From JACMNW01 sp031413495 (GTDB taxonomy: Bacteria; Pseudomonadota; Alphaproteobacteria; Rhodobacterales; Rhodobacteraceae), in contig JANOFE010000079.1 of the NCBI GenBank assembly GCA_031413495.1, positions 1 through 17,177 on the forward strand: 17,177 nucleotides of DNA. Direction: 5' to 3'. The notes under the pieces were generated by a model. The model was not told where the DNA came from. It saw only the letters and a list, made by a program, of their open reading frames with translations, and searched no databases. The first letter of the stretch is position 1, and the number at the start of each line of letters is the position of its first letter. A program made the translations under genes and the position numbers. Shown in pieces: positions 1-7,356 of the stretch.

Positions 1-1
1 G

Positions 2-67
2 ATGTTGCAGCGGTATGTAGCGATTGTTGTGGACAAGGGCAACGCGGGCGGGGCAGCGTCGCGCTGA
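2..67 (+). CDS. possible C-terminal tail of an upstream gene (partial)
   Basis: From base 2 a frame stays open for about 21 codons and ends at TGA 65-67, 15 bases before the preferred nadD start. Third codon positions are mostly G or C, as in the neighbouring genes, and one of the other two forward frames is stopped early (TAG at 18-20). The visible residues include YVAIVVDKG and end in AASR. I do not recognise the family. The tight spacing suggests it could be co-transcribed with nadD. It could also be chance open sequence, because only 66 bases are visible. Confidence 0.3.
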   Translation: MLQRYVAIVVDKGNAGGAASR

Positions 68-82
68 ATATAGGGGGTGGGT

Positions 83-679
83 TTGCGGCAGGGGTTTCCG
101 ATAGCGGCGCGGGGCATGGTCATCGGCCTTTTGGGCGGATCGTTTGACCCGGCGCACGAGGGTCATGCGCACATCACGCGGGAAGCGCTGAACCGGATGG
201 GGTTGGACCGGGTATGGTGGCTGGTGACACCGGGCAATCCCTTGAAGGCACGCCAGCCCGCACCGATAGCGGACCGTTTGGCGCGGGCGCGGGCGGTGAT
301 GCAGCATCCGCGCGTGGTGATTACGGATCTGGAGGCACGGTTGGGCACACGGTATACCGCCCAAACGATTGCGCGGTTGCAGGCGATGTATCCCGGTGTG
401 CGGTTTGTGTGGTTGATGGGGGCGGATAATCTGGTGCAGTTTCACAAGTGGGACCATTGGCGCGATATCTTGCGCAGGGTGCCGATGGGGGTGCTGGCGC
501 GGCCGGGGTCTGGGGTGGCGGCACGGTTGTCAGTTGCGGCGCGGTCGTTCCGGGTTGACCGCGTGGCGCGGGGTGAGGGGCTTGGCGTGCGCCGCGCACC
601 GGCATGGTGTTTTGTGAACGTGCCGATGGTTGATGTATCGTCATCGGCCATTCGGGCGCGTGGGGAATGGAAGGCCTGA
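83..679 (+). CDS. nadD: nicotinate-nucleotide adenylyltransferase NadD
   Basis: Cytoplasmic enzyme that adenylylates nicotinate mononucleotide with ATP to give deamido-NAD, the penultimate step of NAD synthesis. The nucleotidyltransferase signature GGSFDPAHEGH lies at about residues 18-28, and the C-terminal VSSSAIR matches the family's ISSTxxR ATP-binding motif. A length of 198 residues is normal. I chose the TTG at 83 because a GGGGG run at 73-77 sits five bases upstream, and the N-terminus MRQGFPIAARGM then resembles family members. A GTG at 77 in the same frame falls inside that purine run and would lack a ribosome binding site. dacB follows after 48 bases on the same strand. The usual partner rsfS is not visible. 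The function is secure; the start is less so. Confidence 0.93.
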   Translation: MRQGFPIAARGMVIGLLGGSFDPAHEGHAHITREALNRMGLDRVWWLVTPGNPLKARQPAPIADRLARARAVMQHPRVVITDLEARLGTRYTAQTIARLQAMYPGVRFVWLMGADNLVQFHKWDHWRDILRRVPMGVLARPGSGVAARLSVAARSFRVDRVARGEGLGVRRAPAWCFVNVPMVDVSSSAIRARGEWKA

Positions 680-727
680 TTGTAGGCTTTGGGTGTCAGG
701 GTTTTTTGTGGGCGGCAGGTTGCGGTA

Positions 728-2212
728 ATGGCATTGGGTAGGGATCACCTTTCACGGCGTTGGATTTTGCGGGCGATGTTGGCAGGCGTCGCGGCCCCGG
801 TTTGGGCAGAAGCACCGCTGACGTCGATCAGACCCATGCGGCGTGGCGCTGTGGCAAGGGCTGATGTGCCTGGCGCAGCCGGGTTGATTGATGCAGCAAA
901 GCTGGGCGGGACGCTTGGTTTTGTGGTGGCGGATGCGGCATCGGGGCGGGTGTTGGAAGCTTTGAACCCAACAGTTGGCCAGCCACCTGCCAGTGTCGCC
1001 AAAGCGGTGACATCGCTGTTTGCAGTGGAAAAACTGGGGGCAGCGCATCGGTTTTCAACGCAGATATTGGCAACGGGTCCGGTGCAAGATGGCCAAGTTA
1101 AGGGGGATTTGGTGCTGGTCGGGTCGGGGGATCCGACGCTATCGACCGATCACCTGGGCGATATGGCAGCGCGGCTGGCGACATTGGGTGTGCGATCGGT
1201 TGCAGGGCGGTTTCTGGTTTTTGACGGGGCATTGCCTGCAATTTCAGAAATTTCCACCGATCAGCCCGACTATGTTGGTTACAATCCCGCAATCAGCGGT
1301 TTGAACCTGAATTTCAACCGGGTGAATTTTGAATGGAAGCGGGGCGCGGACGGTTACGGCGTAAGTATGGATGCCCGGGGCGAGCGGTTTATGCCGTTGG
1401 TCAGCATGGCGCGCATGCGCATCGTGCAGCGCGACGTGCCGTTGTTTACCTTTGAGGCGGCAGACGGCGTTGAACGCTGGACCGTGGCGTCAGCGGCGCT
1501 TGGCAAGGGCGGCAGTCGCTGGATGCCGGTGCGGCACCCGGCGATCTATGCGGCCGAAGTGTTTCGGACACTGTCAGCGGCGCAAGGCATTGTTTTGCCG
1601 GTGGCCGCAGGTGTTGGCGTGATGCCGCTAGGGACGGTTTTGGTGGAAAACCGCAGTGATCCCTTGGACGTGATGTTGCGCGATATGCTGAAATTTTCGA
1701 CCAATCTGACGGCAGAGGTTTTAGGTCTTGTGTCATCTGGGGCGGCTGGCCTGACCGCATCGGCACAAGCAATGTCAGACTGGGCGCAGGCGGCTTACGG
1801 GATTGATGCGCGCTTTGTCGATCATTCCGGGCTGAATGGCGCATCGCGTATTTCGGCGGCGGCTATGGTGGCCGCATTGGCGCGCGCACGGGGCAATCCG
1901 AATGGTGCGGTTCTGCGCAGCATATTGCGCGATGTTGGGATGCGCGATGCATCGGGCAAAGACATGAAAGACCACCCTGTGCGGGTGCTGGCGAAAAGCG
2001 GGACGTTGAATTTCGTGTCGGGCTTGGCGGGGTATATCGTGCCACCAAAAGGGCCAGAGCTGGCGTTCGCCATCTTTGCCGCCGATACCGCACGGCGTGA
2101 TAGATTGACCGAGGCTGAGCGGGAAAAGCCCGAGGGCGGCGAGGGGTGGACCAAGCGCGCGCGGCGATTGCAGGGGCAGTTGATCAGCCGCTGGGTGGGA
2201 CTTTATTCTTAA
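728..2212 (+). CDS. dacB: D-alanyl-D-alanine carboxypeptidase/endopeptidase, PBP4 type (peptidase S13)
   Basis: Periplasmic serine peptidase that trims the terminal D-Ala of peptidoglycan peptides and can cleave cross-links. The three penicillin-binding motifs are in order: SVAK (nucleophile Ser89), S-T-N at about 324-326, and KSGT from Lys423. The long span between the first two motifs is typical of the S13 family. The N-terminus LSRRWILR followed by a short hydrophobic stretch ending VWA-E looks like a Tat signal peptide, with cleavage after about residue 27. The ATG at 728 is preferred: it has AGG eight bases upstream and puts the signal at the N-terminus. An in-frame TTG at 689 would add 13 residues in front of it. 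The length is 494 residues. The gene follows nadD closely and ends just before a strong hairpin. Confidence 0.92.
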   Translation: MALGRDHLSRRWILRAMLAGVAAPVWAEAPLTSIRPMRRGAVARADVPGAAGLIDAAKLGGTLGFVVADAASGRVLEALNPTVGQPPASVAKAVTSLFAVEKLGAAHRFSTQILATGPVQDGQVKGDLVLVGSGDPTLSTDHLGDMAARLATLGVRSVAGRFLVFDGALPAISEISTDQPDYVGYNPAISGLNLNFNRVNFEWKRGADGYGVSMDARGERFMPLVSMARMRIVQRDVPLFTFEAADGVERWTVASAALGKGGSRWMPVRHPAIYAAEVFRTLSAAQGIVLPVAAGVGVMPLGTVLVENRSDPLDVMLRDMLKFSTNLTAEVLGLVSSGAAGLTASAQAMSDWAQAAYGIDARFVDHSGLNGASRISAAAMVAALARARGNPNGAVLRSILRDVGMRDASGKDMKDHPVRVLAKSGTLNFVSGLAGYIVPPKGPELAFAIFAADTARRDRLTEAEREKPEGGEGWTKRARRLQGQLISRWVGLYS

Positions 2213-2227
2213 GACGGCTGGTTTGCG

Positions 2228-2262
2228 CGCCGCTGCCCCGGACTTGATCCGGGGCGGCGGCG
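2228..2262. terminator. strong palindromic hairpin between convergent dacB and TerB-like genes
   Basis: A 15-base-pair stem (2228-2242 with 2248-2262, one G-T wobble) closes on a five-base loop CTTGA. It lies exactly between the stops of two convergent genes, so it may act as a bidirectional terminator, although neither side has a T-run. The core CCCCGGACTTGATCCGGGG resembles a dispersed palindromic repeat that I recall from many alphaproteobacterial genomes. That resemblance is from memory and no second copy occurs in this window. Confidence 0.7.
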
Positions 2263-2272
2263 AAATCCGTGC

Positions 2273-2695
2273 TTACGGCTTCATATGCCGCACCCGCGCG
2301 CCCCATTCGATGGCGGCGGCGTGCAGGCGGTCGATGGACAATTCTTCGCGGATTTCTTCCAGCATGCGCAGTTCGATATCGCGCAAGCGGCCATCTGCGG
2401 CGGCGGCGTCACAGGCCAGCGCATAGGCGGTTTCGTTCAGGCGTTCGGGCAGCGCGTCACGGATCAGGCCAAACAGCGCATCAAGACCATCTTCCACCTC
2501 GAACAGGTCAAACACGGTTTGGGCGATTTGGCGGATACGGTCGGTATCGTAATCGGCAAACACCGGCATGTGATTGACCATGCGTTGAATGGCAACCATT
2601 TCGGACGTGCGCAGCTGTTCGTCCGCGGCGGAGGCGGCGATCATCACGGCGATCAGGGCATCCTGGGCGGACAGCGAGGCGGGGGTATCTTGCAC
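2273..2695 (-). CDS. TerB-like (tellurite-resistance TerB fold) protein
   Basis: An all-helical acidic protein of 140 residues resembling the TerB/DjlA-type helical bundle family. Two similar halves can be seen: one around DALIAVMIAASAADEQLRTSE and one around YALACDAAAADGRLRDIE. This internal duplication with acidic loops (AADE, AADGRL) is typical of TerB-like domains. It has no signal peptide or membrane segment, so it is likely cytoplasmic. I chose the GTG at 2695: AAAGGA lies about seven bases upstream on the minus strand, and the protein then begins MQDTPASLSAQ. An in-frame TTG at 2770 has no ribosome binding site. No other ter gene is nearby, so tellurite resistance itself should not be inferred. 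The gene is convergent with dacB and divergent from lysK. Confidence 0.8.
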   Translation of the reverse strand: MQDTPASLSAQDALIAVMIAASAADEQLRTSEMVAIQRMVNHMPVFADYDTDRIRQIAQTVFDLFEVEDGLDALFGLIRDALPERLNETAYALACDAAAADGRLRDIELRMLEEIREELSIDRLHAAAIEWGARVRHMKP

Positions 2696-2825
2696 GGGGC
2701 GGTCCTTTTCGACGTGTTGGCCGGGGGGCCATTTGGTGCGCAGATTATTGACGCGGGGCAGGCACGGCAATAGGAGACAGAATGTTCGCGGCAGATAGCC
2801 GCCTTAGCCTTCCAAGGATATGCCG

Positions 2826-4406
2826 ATGTCTGCCCTGCGCGAAGCTGCGATGAAATCAAAAGCCTGGCCGTTTGAAGAAGCGCGCCGGATATTGGCGCGC
2901 TATGATGGCAAGATGCCTGCGAAGGGCTATGTTTTGTTCGAGACTGGCTATGGCCCATCCGGCCTGCCGCATATCGGCACGTTTGGCGAAGTGGCGCGCA
3001 CCACGATGATTAGGCGGGCTTTTGAAGCGATATCGGATATTCCGACGCGGTTGATCGTGTTTTCCGATGATGTCGACGGCATGCGCAAGGTGCCGGACAA
3101 CGTGCCGAACCCGGATATGCTGCGTGAACATCTGCAGCGGCCGTTGACGGTGGTGCCGGACCCGTTTGGCGAGTTTGAGAGCTTTGGACACCACAACAAC
3201 GCCATGCTGCGGCGGTTTCTGGATACGTTTGGCTTTGAGTATGAGTTTATCTCGGCGACCGAGTTTTATAAATCCGGGCAGTTTGATGCGACATTGCGGT
3301 TATGTGCCGAACGCTATGATGCGGTAATGAAGATTATGCTCGCGTCATTGCGCGAAGAACGGCAGCAGACCTATTCGTGTTTTTTGCCGATTTCACCGAT
3401 TTCTGGCCGGGTTTTGTATGTGCCAATGAAGGACGTGAATGCTGCCGAGGGGACGATCACGTTCGAGGGCGAAGACGGCAAAGATTGTACGCTGCCGGTG
3501 ACGGGCGGCAACGTAAAGCTGCAATGGAAGCCCGATTTTGGCGCGCGCTGGGCGGCGTTGGATGTGGACTTTGAGATGTACGGCAAGGATCATTCCACCA
3601 ACACGCCGATTTATGACGGGATTTGCGAAGTGCTGGGCGGTAGGGCGCCGGAACACATGACTTATGAGCTGTTTTTAGACGAGGGCGGGCAGAAGATTAG
3701 CAAATCCAAGGGCAATGGCCTGACGATTGACGAATGGCTGACCTATGCGTCAGCAGAAAGCCTGTCATATTTCATGTATCTGAAGCCAAAAACCGCCAAG
3801 CGGATGCATTTCGATGTGATCCCGAAAGCGGTGGATGAGTATCACCAGCAGCTTCGCGCGTTTGTGACGCAAGACATTGACGCACAGGTGAACAACCCAG
3901 TTTGGCATATTCATCCTGGCGCGCCTCCAGTTTCAAACATGGTGGTGCCGTTTGCGATGTTGTTGAATTTGGCATCCGTGGCGGGGGCGAAGGACAAAAG
4001 CGGGCTTTGGGGGTTTATCCAGCGCTATGCACCTGACGCATCGCCTGAAACACACCCTGATCTGGACGCGGCGGCGGGGTTTGCCTTGCGGTACTTCGAT
4101 GATTTTGTAGCACCGACGCGGGTGTTCCGTTTGCCAACAGATAAAGAACGCGCGGGAATCGTGGATCTGCGCGGGCGATTGGCGGTTTGGGATGGCGGGT
4201 TGGACGGTGAGGCGTTGCAAACCATGGTATTTGCCATTGGCACCGAACATGGGTTTGAGCCGCTGCGCGATTGGTTCACAGCCCTTTACGAAGTGCTGCT
4301 GGGTGCGTCGCAGGGGCCGCGATTTGGCGGATTTATTGGGCTTTACGGGGTCGACGAGACGATTGCCCTGATCGACCGCGCGCTAAAGGGTGACTTGGCC
4401 GCGTAA
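2826..4406 (+). CDS. lysK: lysine--tRNA ligase, class I
   Basis: Charges tRNA-Lys with lysine in the cytoplasm, here by the class I (Rossmann-fold) enzyme found in archaea, spirochaetes and alphaproteobacteria instead of the more common class II LysS. The HIGH-type motif reads HIGT at residues 49-52 after GYGPSGLP, and the KMSKS-type motif reads KISKSKG from residue 290. A length of 526 residues is normal. Two ATGs lie close together (2820 and 2826). The second is preferred because AAGG at 2814-2817 is eight bases from it but only two from the first, and MSALREAAMKSKAWPFEEAR matches the family's usual start. A small five-base-pair hairpin (2788-2802) lies in the leader. The symbol lysS is also used for this gene. 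Confidence 0.95.
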   Translation: MSALREAAMKSKAWPFEEARRILARYDGKMPAKGYVLFETGYGPSGLPHIGTFGEVARTTMIRRAFEAISDIPTRLIVFSDDVDGMRKVPDNVPNPDMLREHLQRPLTVVPDPFGEFESFGHHNNAMLRRFLDTFGFEYEFISATEFYKSGQFDATLRLCAERYDAVMKIMLASLREERQQTYSCFLPISPISGRVLYVPMKDVNAAEGTITFEGEDGKDCTLPVTGGNVKLQWKPDFGARWAALDVDFEMYGKDHSTNTPIYDGICEVLGGRAPEHMTYELFLDEGGQKISKSKGNGLTIDEWLTYASAESLSYFMYLKPKTAKRMHFDVIPKAVDEYHQQLRAFVTQDIDAQVNNPVWHIHPGAPPVSNMVVPFAMLLNLASVAGAKDKSGLWGFIQRYAPDASPETHPDLDAAAGFALRYFDDFVAPTRVFRLPTDKERAGIVDLRGRLAVWDGGLDGEALQTMVFAIGTEHGFEPLRDWFTALYEVLLGASQGPRFGGFIGLYGVDETIALIDRALKGDLAA

Positions 4407-4468
4407 CGCTTGACCGAAACCCCGCTTGCGCTACCCTTCGTTCTGGGGATGTTTGTGGAGGGTCGGAC

Positions 4469-4879
4469 ATGCGGCTTAAACTTTACGGACTGGTCATGGC
4501 GGCGGCTTTTGCTTTGCCCGCACTGGCGCAAGAGGCGCGAAATCCGGGGATAGAAGCCACTATTCAAGGCCAGATCACAGCGTTTCTGGCCGAAGACGTT
4601 GCAACTGCGTTTGGGTTTGCGGCACCAAACATCAAAGGCTTTTTCGGCACCGCCGAGAATTTTGGCGCGATGGTCAGGCAGGGCTATCCTATGGTTTGGA
4701 ACCCCAGTGCAGTGCGGATGCTGGAATTGCGTAATGAAAGCGGCAATTTAATGCAGCGTGTGATGGTCACCGATCAAAGCGGCCGGACGCATCTGTTGGA
4801 CTATCAGATGCTGGAAACACCCGAAGGCTGGCAAATAAACGGTGTTCAGTTACTGCCAGAGGCGGGTATCGGCGCGTGA
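4469..4879 (+). CDS. exported DUF4864 domain protein
   Basis: A protein of 136 residues with a clear Sec signal peptide: MRLK, then a hydrophobic core, then ALA-Q with cleavage after about residue 20. The mature part resembles the DUF4864 family, with an FGFAAPNIKGFFG segment, a GYPMVW segment and a C-terminal GWQINGVQ strand. That pattern suggests a small cystatin/NTF2-like alpha+beta fold in the periplasm. Its molecular function is unknown. The start is supported by GGAGGG about eight bases upstream. It lies 62 bases after lysK on the same strand and could be co-transcribed, but I see no functional link. The family assignment is from recalled sequence character. Confidence 0.8.
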   Translation: MRLKLYGLVMAAAFALPALAQEARNPGIEATIQGQITAFLAEDVATAFGFAAPNIKGFFGTAENFGAMVRQGYPMVWNPSAVRMLELRNESGNLMQRVMVTDQSGRTHLLDYQMLETPEGWQINGVQLLPEAGIGA

Positions 4880-4923
4880 GCGTTGCGCGTGACCGCAGCA
4901 GGCGCGCGCGGTGGCCATAAGCA

Positions 4924-4933
4924 CGGTTAACCG
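4924..4933. promoter_or_regulatory. CGGTTAACCG palindrome, possible CtrA-type site
   Basis: A perfect 10-base palindrome in the gap before the beta-helix gene. It contains TTAACC, which matches the half-site of the alphaproteobacterial cell-cycle regulator CtrA (TTAA-N7-TTAA). Seven bases after the TTAA the second half reads TTGT, an imperfect match. It is about 77 bases upstream of the ATG at 5010, a reasonable operator distance. Such short sites occur by chance, so this is only a candidate. Confidence 0.25.
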
Positions 4934-5009
4934 CGTCTTGTTACCAGTCTGGTTTGCAGCGGCTTGATTGCCGCGCGGACCGGATGCGCAACAAGGCGAG
5001 GATCACCAC

Positions 5010-7298
5010 ATGAACAAAGCGATTACCGACGGGCTTGTCCTGATGCCGCCGGCTTTTTCGGCGGGGCTTAACCTTTGGTCGCGGGGGGATGGCACGCCGG
5101 GATCGGGCAGCTATCTGGGCCAGCCGAACGCGGCGTTTGTGCCAGCGGATCAGGATTTTGGCGGCTGTCTGGAACTGCAAAAGAACGATACGGTGCAAAA
5201 GCTGCGGTCGTTTGCGCAGACCCCGATGCAGCCAGGGCTGTATCTGCGGGTAACGGCCCGCGTGAAGGCAATATCCGGTAACCTACCGTCCGTTCGTATT
5301 GCGGCCTGGGCGGGAAATATTGGCCAGACAAATGTTGTCGCGGCCCCGCAAACCGGCCCTTCGGTGGCACTGACCGCGTATGGCGAGGTTGTGACCATTT
5401 CGGCCATCATCGGCGCGGGCAACCGCACGGGTGTTGATCTGGTTTGGGGCATAGTGCCGGTTTATGCGCATATCGGGCTTGATCTGACGGGTTCAAACGG
5501 CGGCGTCGTTCGGATTGATGATATTGCGGTGGAAGATATCACCGAAGCGTTTCACCGCAATCTGTTGGACGTTGTCGATGTGCGCGATTACGGCGCCGTG
5601 GGCAATGGCGTGGCCGATGATACAGCGGCGTTTGCGGCGGCGGATCTGGCAGCGGCTGGGCGGTCGGTTCTGGTGTCGGCGGGCACTTATTTTCTGGCGG
5701 GCACCATCACTTTTGAAAATGCCGTGCGCTTTCATGGCACGGTCAGTATGGCCCCGGCATCGCGGCTGATTTGCAGGCGGAACTACGATCTTGATACCTA
5801 TGCGGCGGCGTTTGGGTCTGTGCTGGAAGGGTTCCGGCGCGCGTTGCAATCGTTGTTCTATTTCAACGATCATGTTTCCCTTGATTTAAGCGGGCGCAAG
5901 ATTTCTCTGACAGCGCCGATTGATGTGGCGGCAATTGCAGGCTTGACCAGTTTTGGCGAACGCCGTGTCTTAACCCATGGCCAGTTGGAAGCGGTGCCGG
6001 GGGCCGCGTGGGATACCACAACTGTCACGTCGGTGGGCACCTATACCGTAAGCCAGCCGACGCGGCTTACGTCGGTTGCCAATGTGTCGAACATTCCGGT
6101 CGGCGCACGGGTCAGCGGCACTGGTGTTGGCCGCGAGGTTTATGTGCTGTCGAAAGACGTAGGCGCGGGCACAGTGGAGTTGAGCTTGCCGTTGTGGGCG
6201 GCAGCGGGTACGCGGACATTCACCTTTGATCGCTACCGCTATCTGCTGGATTTCAGTGGTTTTTCGTCGCTGTCCAAGTTCGAGATCACCGATATGGAAC
6301 TGGATTGCGCCGGTGTTTCGAGCGGAATTATGTTGGCAACACAAGGGCTTATCTTTCGTGTGGCCGATAGTGTGATCAATAAACCAAAAGATCGCGGTAT
6401 CACGTCCATCGGCGAAGGCTGCCAGGGCCTGTTTGTCGATCAATGCCAGTTTCTATCAAACGAGCAAGCAATGCCCGCGCAAAACCGGACAACGATTGCG
6501 ATGAATGTAAACGCCAATGATGCCAAGATCAGGAACAACCGAATTGTCCGGTTCGCCCATTTTGCGGTGATTGCGGGCACCGGCAATATTGTTCTTGGCA
6601 ATCACTTTTTCCAGGGTGACAGCGAAACTTTGGGCGTCCGCAAGGCGGGCATCATCTTTTCTGCGACCAACGCCAGAACCTTGATGACCGGCAACTACAT
6701 CGACAATGCCTTTATCGAATGGTCGAATGAACATGACGCAGAGCCCGGTTTCCTAAGCGAGTTTTCCTTTGGTGGGTTGACCGTGACCGGCAACATATTT
6801 GTGTCCAGCAATGTGGCACCGTGGTTTCGGTGGTTTGTGATCACACCGCGTGGGCCGGGCCATTTCATCAATGGGCTGAGCATCACCAACAACGCGTTTC
6901 GCACATTGAATGGCAATATCGACCGGGTGGAAATGGTGGATACAACACATGCCACGCTGGACTATACCCGCTTTCGCAATCTGGTGTTTGAGGCAAATAT
7001 CTTCAACGGCATCAGCCAGATCACCAACAGCCCGGTGATGGTGGAGCATACACAGAACACCGCAGCCGATACCTGGGTGGTGGATGCGGCCGCGTTTTTG
7101 CCCTTTGCGTCGCGGGCGCGCAATGTGCAGGCAATGGTGGCGGAAGGTGCAATCACGAATGCCAGCAATGTTGCACAATATGTCATGCCCTATGTTCAGG
7201 TGGAACAGGGCGTTCAAAATGCGCAGGTTCATTTGCGCTGGCCAACACCCGTGAAGGGCCTGATGCATGTGACACTGCGCTGCGACAATCCGGTTTGA
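5010..7298 (+). CDS. right-handed parallel beta-helix protein (Pectate_lyase_3 / GH28-related), tailspike-like
   Basis: A 762-residue protein with no signal peptide or membrane segment. Residues 1-185 look like a beta-sandwich carbohydrate-binding-type domain (GLYLRVTARVKAISG, then GGVVRIDDIAVEDI). Residues from about 188 carry the Pectate_lyase_3 signature VRDYGAVGNGVADDT, followed by beta-helix rungs rich in N-x-I/F turns (MTGNYI, VTGNIF, ITNNAF, FEANIF). A segment around 335-410 (IPVGARVSGTGVGREVYVLS) resembles modules of phage tail fibres and spikes. The fold fits a polysaccharide-binding or -cleaving spike, but no catalytic residues can be assigned by eye. The ATG at 5010 is supported by GAGGA seven bases upstream. 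Similar proteins are, as I recall, common in Rhodobacteraceae and usually annotated as GH28-related. A link to gene transfer agent spikes is inference. An intrinsic terminator follows. Confidence 0.75.
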   Translation: MNKAITDGLVLMPPAFSAGLNLWSRGDGTPGSGSYLGQPNAAFVPADQDFGGCLELQKNDTVQKLRSFAQTPMQPGLYLRVTARVKAISGNLPSVRIAAWAGNIGQTNVVAAPQTGPSVALTAYGEVVTISAIIGAGNRTGVDLVWGIVPVYAHIGLDLTGSNGGVVRIDDIAVEDITEAFHRNLLDVVDVRDYGAVGNGVADDTAAFAAADLAAAGRSVLVSAGTYFLAGTITFENAVRFHGTVSMAPASRLICRRNYDLDTYAAAFGSVLEGFRRALQSLFYFNDHVSLDLSGRKISLTAPIDVAAIAGLTSFGERRVLTHGQLEAVPGAAWDTTTVTSVGTYTVSQPTRLTSVANVSNIPVGARVSGTGVGREVYVLSKDVGAGTVELSLPLWAAAGTRTFTFDRYRYLLDFSGFSSLSKFEITDMELDCAGVSSGIMLATQGLIFRVADSVINKPKDRGITSIGEGCQGLFVDQCQFLSNEQAMPAQNRTTIAMNVNANDAKIRNNRIVRFAHFAVIAGTGNIVLGNHFFQGDSETLGVRKAGIIFSATNARTLMTGNYIDNAFIEWSNEHDAEPGFLSEFSFGGLTVTGNIFVSSNVAPWFRWFVITPRGPGHFINGLSITNNAFRTLNGNIDRVEMVDTTHATLDYTRFRNLVFEANIFNGISQITNSPVMVEHTQNTAADTWVVDAAAFLPFASRARNVQAMVAEGAITNASNVAQYVMPYVQVEQGVQNAQVHLRWPTPVKGLMHVTLRCDNPV

Positions 7299-7321
7299 AC
7301 GGGTAATTTTCCGAACATTTG

Positions 7322-7356
7322 AAATGGCGGTCTGTGTGGCCGCCATTTTCTTTTTC
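7322..7356 (+). terminator. intrinsic terminator after the beta-helix gene
   Basis: A perfect nine-base-pair stem, AAATGGCGG (7322-7330) with CCGCCATTT (7340-7348), and a nine-base loop. It is followed by a T-rich tract, TTTTCTTTTTC, ending at 7356. It starts 23 bases after the stop codon of the beta-helix gene and isolates that gene from acs. Confidence 0.88.

Noticed and set aside
2273..2695. Tellurite-resistance operon
   Set aside because: Only one TerB-fold protein is present, with no terA, terC, terD, terE or terZ nearby.
2285..2773. 162-codon plus-strand frame opposite the TerB-like gene
   Set aside because: The Gly/His/Gln-rich product has no family character. The minus strand gives a coherent TerB-like protein with a good ribosome binding site.
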